Positions 1 to 6,975 of a DNA stretch of 8,767 nucleotides are shown here, one piece after another. The notes below the pieces were generated by a model, which was given only the letters and a program-made list of their open reading frames with translations, was not told where the DNA came from and made no database searches. The translations under genes and the position numbers were made by a program. Within the stretch, counting starts at the first letter, position 1. Each line of letters begins with the position of its first letter. Source of the DNA: PVC group bacterium (GTDB taxonomy: Bacteria > GCA-001730085 > JADFSZ01); NCBI GenBank assembly GCA_022560555.1, contig JADFSZ010000067.1, forward strand, positions 1-8,767. Reading direction: 5' to 3'.

Positions 1-556
1 CCGCATAGAATTTTTTTAATATACTCTCTGTCCGTTTGTTGGCCGGATAGGGGCGGTTCATGTTAAGCACAAAACGTGTTCTGGGGAAAAGCGAGGCCCC
101 TAATTCCAGGAGTTCCCTATCAAAACTTAATATGAACGCTTTTTGATTGAGGTTATATCGATTCATCAGCGTTTTAATGTTCCGCAGCGCTTTCTCTTTT
201 TGTTTTTTTGTTAAAAGAGAATAGGATTTTAGCTCTATCAGCCAATGCGTTTTTGATCCTAGGGCCTTGAGAACGCATCCTAAGTCCGGAATGCCAGGAT
301 CTGAGATGTGTTTTTGAATATCCGCGTACGTAAGATGGGAGATTTCTTGTTTTTTTTGGCCGATTATTTTTAATGTCCGATCATGAAATACAACGGGCGT
401 GAAATCCCTGCTCCATTGAACATCGAGCTCAATACCGTCCGCGCTCTCTCTCACCGCTTGCCGGAATGAAATCATACTGTTTTCCGGATATTTTTCAGAG
501 GCCCCGCGGTGAGCTACGATCCAAGGCATTTTCATATTCGGGCTTAGTTTCTTCAT
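1..556 (-). CDS. Glycerophosphodiester phosphodiesterase, 3' end off the window
   Basis: The enzyme hydrolyses glycerophosphodiesters to sn-glycerol 3-phosphate plus an alcohol, usually with a divalent metal. About 180 N-terminal residues are present and the C-terminal part lies beyond base 1. Reading from the ATG at 535, the family landmarks are in order: VAHRGA near residues 7-12 (catalytic His), PEN at 17-19, GIELDVQ at 34-40 (metal-binding Glu and Asp), VVFHD at 48-52 (second catalytic His), IPDLGCVL, LIELK (metal-ligand Glu) and FILSFD. No key residue is missing. Two in-frame starts are possible: 556 (16 residues before HRGA) and 535 (8 residues before). Neither has a clear Shine-Dalgarno sequence, so translation may depend on coupling to the kinase that ends 19 bases upstream. 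There is no obvious signal peptide, so it is probably cytoplasmic. Next to a glycerol-kinase-like enzyme it suggests glycerol-phosphate salvage. The family is certain; the physiological substrate is not. Confidence 0.9.
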   Translation of the reverse strand, partial: MKKLSPNMKMPWIVAHRGASEKYPENSMISFRQAVRESADGIELDVQWSRDFTPVVFHDRTLKIIGQKKQEISHLTYADIQKHISDPGIPDLGCVLKALGSKTHWLIELKSYSLLTKKQKEKALRNIKTLMNRYNLNQKAFILSFDRELLELGASLFPRTRFVLNMNRPYPANKRTESILKKFYA

Positions 557-575
557 AAGTGATTCATATTATACT

Positions 576-1970
576 CTAAGCATGAAGGATTTTCTCAACC
601 CAGTTTTTCCATTGGGGATACTTTTGTTTTAAATAACAATTCTTTAATGCAGGTTCAATCGTCCGGTGTTTTGGAAGTCCCCATTTTTTTGTCGAAAACA
701 TTTGATGAGCTGCCCCTAAGAGAGTTGTTTCTTTTTCTGCGACAACAAAAATCGGGCGGCCCAGCAATTCGGCCAAACCCCCAGCCAACATCGGCTCGCC
801 AGAAAGGCCTCCCGAGAAAAACACACGCGTGTCCGGGGAATTCGTCTCAGTTAGGTCCTGATAGATTTCATAAATCCGAAAAAGAATCCCTTCTAAAATA
901 ATTCGTCGTACGTTTTCCCTCGAGACCCTGTCTTCTTCGATGGAAAGACTCATATTTACATCGGCGCGCCAATGGGGAGCCCCGATTCCCGTGGAATCCG
1001 GCAGACAAAACCCTTCCGGCTGAGGGTCCGTGGCTGCTAATGGAATGGTCTCATGCGGACACGTTGATAACGTTTTTGCGATTCCGTTCATCGTTCCTTC
1101 GAGAGCATACCATTTTTCCGACACAGGGCCCATGAGATACCCGGCAATCCTACGATTTTGATCCCGCTCGGGTTTGATGACAAAACCGCCTGTTCCCAGA
1201 TTGATCGAGATGACATCAGGAAACATTTCCCTAAAACACAAAAGATTCGCGGCTTGATCTGAGAGAGACGCTTTCAATGTGGCGCCAAATGCGAGAGAAT
1301 GGTTTTTACGACTCGGTTGAATGGACGGCAAAATCTTTTCCGGCACCCCGAACAATTTACACAATTCCGCGCTCCATGAACATGTACGAATATCAACCAG
1401 ACACGTGCGTGCGGCCATCGTCAAATCCGTCTCGTGAACATTTCCCTTCGTCCATTTCCAGATCAAATATGTGTCCAATGTTCCTAAGAGGCAATCTCCC
1501 TTCTCGGCACACCTTTTCAGTGCGGCATCTTCGGCAAACAAAACGGCTAGTTTCGGCCCAACATAATGGGGGGAAAGCAAAAGGCCGGTAATGTAACCAA
1601 TGCGATCCGACAAATCTTTGTTTTGTTCACACCAGGAATGCGCTCTTCGGTCCTGCCAGGAGATCATCGGGGTAAGAGCTTGTCCCGTACGAGAGTCCCA
1701 TAAAACAAACGTGGATCGTTGTGAGGCCAAACAAACGGAAGGCTGAGGCAATGACTCTTGAATGAGGCTCTTTAGAAGATCGGTGACAATCGTTTCGTAC
1801 TCTAAAATACTGCCTTCACACATCAATTCATTATGATCTAAGTCAGGCGCTTTCTCCTTTTTGACAACGTCAATGGAGGCGTCATCATAAATTCTTGCCG
1901 CCTTGATGACTGTAGACCCTAAATCAATAGAAATTAGATTTGTTTTTTGGTAGTTAAGTTTTGTAACCAG
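576..1970 (-). CDS. FGGY-family carbohydrate kinase, glycerol-kinase-like; start codon uncertain
   Basis: ATP-dependent sugar/polyol kinase of the FGGY family, most like glycerol kinase. Numbering from a CTG at 1970 gives 464 residues. DLGST at 16-20 is the N-terminal phosphate loop. QRST at 84-87, SWQDRR at 104-109 and GTLDTYLIWK (about 163-172) align with GlpK, and SDQAA has the likely catalytic base at Asp238. NLGTGG (257-262), GIGAPHW, FSGGL and LLGAA are C-terminal nucleotide-site motifs. GlpK is about 500 residues; the shortage is mainly between YALEG and GIGAP. Two glycerol contacts of E. coli GlpK look changed: Glu84 is Ser86, and Tyr135 aligns with His135. The substrate may therefore be another polyol. 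The frame is open back to a TAA at 2001-2003 but has no ATG, GTG or TTG before the DLGST motif; a TTG at 1826 would delete it. CTG1970 has GGGGA six bases upstream. A one-base deletion in a run of six A is the alternative. The phosphodiesterase gene follows 19 bases downstream. Confidence 0.82.
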   Translation of the reverse strand: MVTKLNYQKTNLISIDLGSTVIKAARIYDDASIDVVKKEKAPDLDHNELMCEGSILEYETIVTDLLKSLIQESLPQPSVCLASQRSTFVLWDSRTGQALTPMISWQDRRAHSWCEQNKDLSDRIGYITGLLLSPHYVGPKLAVLFAEDAALKRCAEKGDCLLGTLDTYLIWKWTKGNVHETDLTMAARTCLVDIRTCSWSAELCKLFGVPEKILPSIQPSRKNHSLAFGATLKASLSDQAANLLCFREMFPDVISINLGTGGFVIKPERDQNRRIAGYLMGPVSEKWYALEGTMNGIAKTLSTCPHETIPLAATDPQPEGFCLPDSTGIGAPHWRADVNMSLSIEEDRVSRENVRRIILEGILFRIYEIYQDLTETNSPDTRVFFSGGLSGEPMLAGGLAELLGRPIFVVAEKETTLLGAAHQMFSTKKWGLPKHRTIEPALKNCYLKQKYPQWKNWVEKILHA

Positions 1971-2011
1971 AACAGGTCCCCGCTCGTTGATCTCATTTTA
2001 TTGAATATCAT
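1934..2011 (-). other. Short leader ORF overlapping the kinase 5' end in another frame
   Basis: An ATG at 2011 (and an in-frame ATG at 1996) opens a 25-codon frame ending at TAA 1934-1936. It overlaps the 5' end of the kinase frame. It passes through six consecutive A residues (1942-1947), where a single -1 slip or one extra A would join it to the kinase frame ahead of the DLGST motif. It could be the true kinase N-terminus broken by an indel, a leader peptide, or chance. There is no good ribosome-binding site before either ATG. Confidence 0.3.
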
Positions 2012-2019
2012 AGCGGGGA
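1977..2019 (-). promoter_or_regulatory. Hairpin in kinase leader covering its ribosome-binding sequence
   Basis: An 8-base perfect inverted repeat, TCCCCGCT at 1977-1984 and AGCGGGGA at 2012-2019, flanks a 27-base spacer. Inside it a further TGAT/ATCA pairing can extend the stem across a small internal loop. In the minus-strand transcript the 3' arm contains GGGGA, the only good Shine-Dalgarno-like sequence upstream of the kinase reading frame. Folding would hide it. The arms are visible in the sequence; a regulatory role for the kinase is inference. A DNA-level operator is the alternative. Confidence 0.45.
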
Positions 2020-2077
2020 GAAATTAGAAAAACAAGGAAAACTCAAAAAAGGAGAAGGGAATACGTCCATAGCAATT

Positions 2078-2254
2078 TTATAGATGTAATACACTGATAA
2101 TAAAGTAATTATATTGACTTCGCCCCTGGCCTTCATCTCGGACTTTCTCAATACATTCACCATGTTTTAGGCAAACCTCACGTATTTTGGCCTTTTTTCC
2201 GGAAAATTTGATCTGAAAAAGACTCTTGCTCTCAAGTTGGGCTATAGAGTACAC
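2078..2254 (-). CDS. Possible small hypothetical protein, 58 aa
   Basis: A minus-strand frame opens with GTG at 2254 and ends with TAA at 2078-2080, giving 58 residues. The product is basic in its middle, with GKKAKIREV, then KHGECIEKVRDEGQGRSQ and a hydrophobic tail ending FIISVLHL. It has two cysteines, no recognisable domain, and mixed codons that do not look like low-complexity noise. An in-frame stop lies 24 bases upstream of the GTG, and no strong Shine-Dalgarno sequence is visible. It sits upstream of the kinase on the same strand, with about 108 bases between, and occupies what would otherwise be an unexplained gap. I do not recognise it. It may be a real small gene, a decayed gene fragment, or chance. 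Confidence 0.35.
   Translation of the reverse strand: MYSIAQLESKSLFQIKFSGKKAKIREVCLKHGECIEKVRDEGQGRSQYNYFIISVLHL
2195..2206. promoter_or_regulatory. 12-bp perfect palindrome upstream of GST gene
   Basis: TTTTCCGGAAAA is its own reverse complement. It lies 101 bases upstream of the GST start, inside the possible 58-residue minus-strand ORF. It could be an operator for the GST gene, but a single copy in AT-rich surroundings is weak evidence. Confidence 0.2.
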
Positions 2255-2295
2255 TGTCTCACTGGAAGTCGAAATTCACAATGCCACACTGATAC

Positions 2296-2301
2296 AAGGA
2301 G
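2296..2301 (+). promoter_or_regulatory. Ribosome-binding site of the GST gene
   Basis: AAGGAG lies six bases before the ATG at 2308. This fixes the start of the glutathione S-transferase. Confidence 0.8.
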
Positions 2302-2307
2302 TTCGTC

Positions 2308-2967
2308 ATGTTAAAGATTTACGGAATTGATTTATCCTCACCCGTTAACAAAGTTCGTTTTGTAGCCAATGCCCTTGGGCTTTCGTACGAGTTTGTCCGT
2401 GTCAATATTATGGCCGGAGAAACTCAAACAGAAAGTTATCTCAAAATGCATCCGGCGGGAAAAATTCCGGTCATAGATGACGATGGCTTTATTCTCTTTG
2501 AAAGTACAGCCATTGCTAAATATCTCATTGCAAAAAACAATTCGGATTTGTATCCGTCAGAATTAAAGGCCATAGCCCTCGAAGATCAGTGGATTGATTT
2601 TGGATCTTTTCACATCGGTACGGCCATGACTCGTGTGACGTTCAATCGTGTGCTTGCACCCATCATTAATGCCCCTGTGGATACGCAATCTCTTAAAGAC
2701 GGATTAGCTTTTCTTGATCGGTTTCTTCCGATTGTAGAGACGCAATTAAGCAAAAATAAATTTCTGACAGGAGAAAAAATGTCACTAGCGGATATCAATC
2801 TCTTGTCGATTCTGGATCCGGCTGAAGCGGGAGACGTCAATTTATCCGGATATCAAAACTTAACGAAGTGGCGTGAAAATTTGATGTCTCAAGAGTTTTA
2901 CACAAAATGTCACAAAAGTTTTACGGATGTTCTTCAGGCCATGAAAGCAAGCCTTCAGAAAACCTAA
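2308..2967 (+). CDS. Glutathione S-transferase family protein
   Basis: A complete 219-residue protein, the usual length for a cytosolic GST. It has an N-terminal thioredoxin-like domain (about 1-80) and an all-helical C-terminal domain (about 90-210). The N-terminus reads MLKIYG followed by SSPVNK, which places a Ser where phi/theta-type GSTs have their catalytic Ser. GKIPVIDDDG (about 51-60) carries the cis-proline, and FESTAIAKYL (about 64-73) contains the Glu-Ser pair that binds the glutathione gamma-glutamyl group. LADINLLSI in the C-terminal domain matches the conserved N-capping-box helix. GSTs conjugate glutathione to electrophiles or reduce peroxides; the substrate cannot be inferred here. 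It is the only confident plus-strand gene, apparently monocistronic, and ends 19 bases from the convergent DUF4340 gene. No signal peptide, so cytoplasmic. Confidence 0.93.
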   Translation: MLKIYGIDLSSPVNKVRFVANALGLSYEFVRVNIMAGETQTESYLKMHPAGKIPVIDDDGFILFESTAIAKYLIAKNNSDLYPSELKAIALEDQWIDFGSFHIGTAMTRVTFNRVLAPIINAPVDTQSLKDGLAFLDRFLPIVETQLSKNKFLTGEKMSLADINLLSILDPAEAGDVNLSGYQNLTKWRENLMSQEFYTKCHKSFTDVLQAMKASLQKT

Positions 2968-2986
2968 AATAACGAGGAGCTTCTGA

Positions 2987-4441
2987 TCATGACTTATTTT
3001 TGGATTCCCGCTTGGACTCAGTAATCATTTGCTGAATGGCGATGCGTATACTCGAGACAAATCCCTCGTCGGCCAAATAATTTTCTCCCCGCGGCATAAT
3101 ACGAAAAGAATAGAATGGAGCGCTGTCATCGGTTTTGGGACCGATAATGAATGTTACTGTTTCTTCTTTCTTGACAAGGGAAATCTTAAACACGGGCTTC
3201 TCTTCATGATTCACGTCAGTACCTGCCTGCAATTTGATATTTTTGAAAGCGTTGATGAGTGCCTCCGGAAGAACATCTGAAATTTCTTTTTTCTCATTGA
3301 TCATCCAAGCCATAACCGGCGGGGGCTCTTCAGCCGTATCGGGACGATCAAGAGTTTTTTCGAATTTTCTCAATTCGAGTTTTTTCCTTTGCTCTAAATC
3401 TTCAATAAGAAAGCCTTCGATATCATCGACATTTACACCCAAAGGATTATCGATAAAAAACGTTCCGTCCTGAACGAAAAGAGCCTCTAAAGTTGATTTG
3501 GCAACAACAAACGCGCACGATATTCCCGACACCTCAACAAATTGGCCTCCGCTCTCCTTATCAACACCTCCGATGACTAGCGTTAGATCCTCATTATTGT
3601 CCATGCTCAACGTTAAAATATCCTTAGAATCACCACTATCAATTTCTTCAAGAGCGACAATTTTAAGCGCTCTCAAATTTGCGATTTTTTCAATATAGTT
3701 CTTTACTTTGGTCGCATCTATTGAAAGAGAGTAAGAATTTTTGAAGCCCCATTTACGGCGGCCGTCAACTTTCTCACTTATAATATTTAAACGATTTTTG
3801 AGATTTTTGTCTACATACGATACACTCAAAATATTTTTTGTGTTGATCGAAAGAACTTTCTTGTCCACCCAGAGGTCGTAATTGAGGTTTCCCACCTCAA
3901 CGGAGCCATAGAAACCCAACGGTAAAAGAAGATTGCTGTCGACATAATACACGTCTTCGGATCCCGCGAAGCGCACAAAATTTCCCTTCCATCCCACTCT
4001 CTTTGTTCCGACAATGAGATGCTTTGGGCTGCCGGTAAGCCAACCTAACTCAATATGAATACCTGCCTCGTCTGTAATTCCATAATCATCAAAAACAACT
4101 GAAGCGCTTGATCGGAGCTCTCCTTCTAGCTGATCTATCAGGGCTATGAGAGTGGTTAATTTTGAATCTATGACAGGCAGTCCGTAATACCCTTCGGCGA
4201 TCCAGGAGTCATCTTTTTTAAGGAAACGAAGTGTTTTTTCCGTCCCTTCTTCAGACGTTATGCTTGTGTCCCGCATGGAAATTGAAATGGCTGTTAATAC
4301 GCCCAAAGATAATTGTTCTTTAATAATATCCGTTTTCTCTTCAAAAGCGAGTCTCTCCGGTTCCATGCCCTTTTTGGCAAATACCATAACGAGAAGACCC
4401 GCAAACAACACCGTCAAGATGATCAAATGTTTAGATTTCAT
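2987..4441 (-). CDS. DUF4340 domain protein, membrane-anchored ABC-complex partner
   Basis: The product has 484 residues starting at ATG 4441, which overlaps the stop of the upstream permease/GldG gene as ATGA and is preceded by GGGAAG at six bases. A longer in-frame start at 4525 would only add translated upstream-gene sequence. The N-terminus MKSKHLIILTVLFAGLLVMV is one transmembrane segment or uncleaved signal anchor; the rest should be outside the cytoplasmic membrane. Residues about 50-200 match the DUF4340 pattern: a charged beta-hairpin ending DDSWIAE, then a helix running SKLTTLIALIDQLEG, then DDYGI and IELGWLTGSPKHLIVG. LWVDKKVLSI follows, as in family members. A second similar beta-rich half follows, then an acidic/proline linker and a basic C-terminus. 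DUF4340 proteins are commonly encoded beside Gld-type ABC-2 transporters; no enzymatic activity is known to me. The overlap implies translational coupling. Function beyond being a complex partner is unknown. Confidence 0.85.
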   Translation of the reverse strand: MKSKHLIILTVLFAGLLVMVFAKKGMEPERLAFEEKTDIIKEQLSLGVLTAISISMRDTSITSEEGTEKTLRFLKKDDSWIAEGYYGLPVIDSKLTTLIALIDQLEGELRSSASVVFDDYGITDEAGIHIELGWLTGSPKHLIVGTKRVGWKGNFVRFAGSEDVYYVDSNLLLPLGFYGSVEVGNLNYDLWVDKKVLSINTKNILSVSYVDKNLKNRLNIISEKVDGRRKWGFKNSYSLSIDATKVKNYIEKIANLRALKIVALEEIDSGDSKDILTLSMDNNEDLTLVIGGVDKESGGQFVEVSGISCAFVVAKSTLEALFVQDGTFFIDNPLGVNVDDIEGFLIEDLEQRKKLELRKFEKTLDRPDTAEEPPPVMAWMINEKKEISDVLPEALINAFKNIKLQAGTDVNHEEKPVFKISLVKKEETVTFIIGPKTDDSAPFYSFRIMPRGENYLADEGFVSSIRIAIQQMITESKRESKNKS

Positions 4442-6972
4442 GTTGGACTTCCCGAAAATTCTGCAAGATTGGATAAATAAATCTTTTTTTCCTTCCTTCG
4501 CCGAAGAACACGTAAGAGACCACACACGGCAACAACAACAGGAACAAGAAGAATAGTCAAAAACCTGTACCAGAGCTTTTGCGCTTTATCAACCTTTTTG
4601 ATTCTTCTCTCCTGCGTTTTGTGTCCTCGAATATTGATGAGTTCTCCGCCCAAAGTGATGGCATCAATGCTATTCATAAAAAACGCGAGCATATCTTTGG
4701 ATTTGATAAAATTTTCTTCAAACATTTTTGAGCAACCTACTACAATCAATTTTCCGGGATTGAGTTCGATAGGATTTTTTTCTTCCGTGATCGACTCAAA
4801 GCTTTCATCGTCCGTTAAATCCGGTTTTTCGTCTTGAGGCCAAGGAGGGACATCTTGATCCTGATACACATCCGGAAACTGGCCCTCGACCATACAAGAC
4901 AGAACAAACGGCCCCTGTTCATCTCCCGTTTTCATATCCAGATCGCTCTGCATAAGCGGCCGGTTAAGAAAATTCGCCTTCCAACTAGACTTACTGGACG
5001 TAAAAAGTGTTTTTGCCGAGAGATTCAGGCCCTTGATTTTTTCGTCATTAAGATCAATGGAAGATCCCCAAAGATAAAACAAACTTGAAACCACGTTCGT
5101 TACCGAGACATCCTTATTGACAAATTCATCAAGAATAGAAATCTGCACGGGCACCTGAACCGGAATTGAAACGGCAAACGGCCCTAAACGCGCAGCTCCG
5201 GAGATGTTAATCACTTCCGAGTTTTCATCAAAAAGAAGTTGATCTGAAAGGCCAAGTCCATATTCCTCTAACAATTCATTCACGCCGATTTCGATTTCCC
5301 GCGGCACAATCGAAATTCCACGGCCCCCGGACGGGTTGTATTCATAAACGTATCTTTGAGCGGCTAAAAACACATTGCCGCCTGACGCGAGAAACCGGCT
5401 AATTTCATAACGCTGACGTTCATTGAAATCAATCGGCGACACAATCACAAGCGTGTCCGTACCCGCAGGAATAGGGTCATCCTTTGTCAGACGCACCCGG
5501 GCATAATCATATTCTTCATAACGTAGAGCGGCTTCCAAAACACTAAAATCATCCTTGATATATTGTCCTGCCGGAACCGCCTGCCCCAACTGGGCCAAAA
5601 GGGCTTTCATTTGCGGATCAAGCTGTTGCTCTTCAAACGGAGCAATGAGAACAACTTTAGGAACACGCTCCAAGGTCATCCGGTAAATGCGGGATACAAG
5701 CTCATACTCAAAATTGTCCAATGTTTGCGGAACTACACGTGCGATAATCTGTTCTGGCTTTTCCTTGTACGCAATAGAAAGCGCGGAATAAATCAGCTTA
5801 ATTCCTATTTCGTCCTCTTCGATACTCTGCACTTGGAACGGATTGATTCCTTTTTCAAGTAGCTGCATTTCAAAAGAGGCTGTTTCTGTCTGTTCTCCTT
5901 GGGATGCAGGGCGCTGAACATTCGCGGATTCCAAATAATATGTCTTGAATTTCAGTTTCCCCTTTGATACGACTTTGAGTTCATCCAGTTTATCAACAAC
6001 GTCCTGCTCGAGAGTTTTGAAAGCCGTCGGCATCTTTGCTCTCGGAGACACATAGAATTTAACGGTAACAGGAGCTTTCAATTTTTCTAAAATGGACTTT
6101 GTCGATGAAGACACGGTATAGATTTTATTTTCCGTGAGATCAAACCGTCCTAAGGACACATCCAATATCAGGGTGTTCACCAGAATCGCGCTTCCAAGCC
6201 CGACCACAACAGCACCTCCAAAAAGCAGCTTGGCTTTTGGTCGCATACGGTCCTCAAGTCCCAAAACATTTAAAACGAGAAAAATCGTGGTCATAACGAA
6301 AAAGTAGATGATATCACGCACATCCACGACACCTTTTTCAAATCCCGAAAAATGTTTTGTCATCCCTAAATTATCTTTTAAAAATGTTCCTACGCCGGAG
6401 ATCCATCCATCAATCGTTTGTGCCATAAAATCCAAGCCCGAGAGATAAAAGAAAAAGCAGGCCATCATCGACAAAATAAAAGCTACGATTTGATCTCGGC
6501 AGATTCCTGAAATAAATATTCCTAAAGCAAGATAGAAAGCCCCGACCAAAACAGCTCCAATATATCCCCCTACGATGGGACCCAAATCCGGCTCCCCAAT
6601 TAAAACCAGCATCACTGGAATGAGCAGTGTCCCGGCTAGTGAGAAGAGATAAAAAAGCAAACTCGCAAAATATTTTCCTAAAACAAGTTGCGATGTCCTC
6701 ATAGGGAACGTCAACAGCAACTCGAGGGTATTGCCTTTACGCTCTTCCGCCCAGAGCCTCATTGTCATGGCCGGTAAAAATACTGACAGGATAATGGGCA
6801 GCAATGAAAAAAAGTTTCTCATATCAGCCCGGCCGGCAAGAAAAAAGTAAGTCATATACATACTCGCGCTCAGCACCACGAACACGATGGTAAAAATATA
6901 CGCGATCGGCGAATTAAAATAAGCTGAAATTTCACGTTTTAATATTGTTAGTAAATTCCCGCGCTTGGCCAT
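4438..6972 (-). CDS. GldF-like ABC-2 permease fused to GldG-like extracytoplasmic protein
   Basis: An 844-residue fusion. Residues 1-240 are an ABC-2 permease with about six membrane segments (roughly 23-45, 57-72, 100-125, 133-155, 162-181, 220-238) and the amphipathic stretch MRLWAEERKGNTLELLLTFP that typifies GldF-type permeases. A basic cytoplasmic loop (DRMRPKAK) leads to a seventh segment at about 249-270. The GldG/ABC_transp_aux part then starts with GRFDLTENKIYTVSSSTKSI, the family's hallmark, and its large domain (about 275-790) should be extracytoplasmic. FLASGGNVFLAA near 527-538 is the Gly-rich strand-turn of that domain. A last segment at 803-820 is followed by RRRKEKK, giving a consistent topology with both ends inside. 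In Bacteroidota GldF and GldG are separate gliding-motility proteins, but this wider family occurs in non-gliding bacteria with unknown substrates. AAGGA lies nine bases before the ATG, inside the end of the ATPase gene. Confidence 0.9.
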   Translation of the reverse strand: MAKRGNLLTILKREISAYFNSPIAYIFTIVFVVLSASMYMTYFFLAGRADMRNFFSLLPIILSVFLPAMTMRLWAEERKGNTLELLLTFPMRTSQLVLGKYFASLLFYLFSLAGTLLIPVMLVLIGEPDLGPIVGGYIGAVLVGAFYLALGIFISGICRDQIVAFILSMMACFFFYLSGLDFMAQTIDGWISGVGTFLKDNLGMTKHFSGFEKGVVDVRDIIYFFVMTTIFLVLNVLGLEDRMRPKAKLLFGGAVVVGLGSAILVNTLILDVSLGRFDLTENKIYTVSSSTKSILEKLKAPVTVKFYVSPRAKMPTAFKTLEQDVVDKLDELKVVSKGKLKFKTYYLESANVQRPASQGEQTETASFEMQLLEKGINPFQVQSIEEDEIGIKLIYSALSIAYKEKPEQIIARVVPQTLDNFEYELVSRIYRMTLERVPKVVLIAPFEEQQLDPQMKALLAQLGQAVPAGQYIKDDFSVLEAALRYEEYDYARVRLTKDDPIPAGTDTLVIVSPIDFNERQRYEISRFLASGGNVFLAAQRYVYEYNPSGGRGISIVPREIEIGVNELLEEYGLGLSDQLLFDENSEVINISGAARLGPFAVSIPVQVPVQISILDEFVNKDVSVTNVVSSLFYLWGSSIDLNDEKIKGLNLSAKTLFTSSKSSWKANFLNRPLMQSDLDMKTGDEQGPFVLSCMVEGQFPDVYQDQDVPPWPQDEKPDLTDDESFESITEEKNPIELNPGKLIVVGCSKMFEENFIKSKDMLAFFMNSIDAITLGGELINIRGHKTQERRIKKVDKAQKLWYRFLTILLVPVVVAVCGLLRVLRRRKEKKIYLSNLAEFSGSPT

Positions 6973-6975
6973 ATG

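Larger units (their letters stand above)
1971..2307. other. Divergent intergenic region between kinase and GST genes
   Basis: About 337 bases separate the divergently transcribed kinase and glutathione S-transferase genes. The kinase side (roughly 2020-2115) is AT-rich, including TATAAA on the minus strand at 2077-2082, a possible -10 with no convincing -35. The GST side holds a perfect 12-base palindrome at 2195-2206. Most of the remaining space is taken by the possible 58-residue ORF. I found no confident sigma-70 promoter for the GST gene: TTGACT at 2114-2119 and TTGATC at 2208-2213 lack -10 partners at proper spacing. Confidence 0.5.

Noticed and set aside
2114-2248. Sigma-70 promoter for the GST gene using TTGACT, TTGATC or TTGCTC with TATAGA at 2243-2248.
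   Set aside because: Spacings are far from 17 bases in every pairing.
2955-2986. Inverted repeat TCAGAA / TTCTGA between the convergent GST and DUF4340 genes as a bidirectional terminator.
   Set aside because: Only 6 bp, AT-rich, with a 20-base loop and no proper T-tract. It is too weak to call.
2989-3024. Plus-strand AGGAG (2975-2979) nine bases before an ATG at 2989, opening an 11-codon frame after the GST gene.
   Set aside because: The frame is only 11 codons and lies inside the 3' end of the convergent DUF4340 gene. The purine-rich motif is likely chance.
4442-4525. Longer start for the DUF4340 protein, adding 28 residues upstream.
   Set aside because: The added part is out-of-frame translation of the upstream gene's 3' end. 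The ATG at 4441 gives a clean membrane anchor, an ATGA overlap and a GGGAAG ribosome-binding site.
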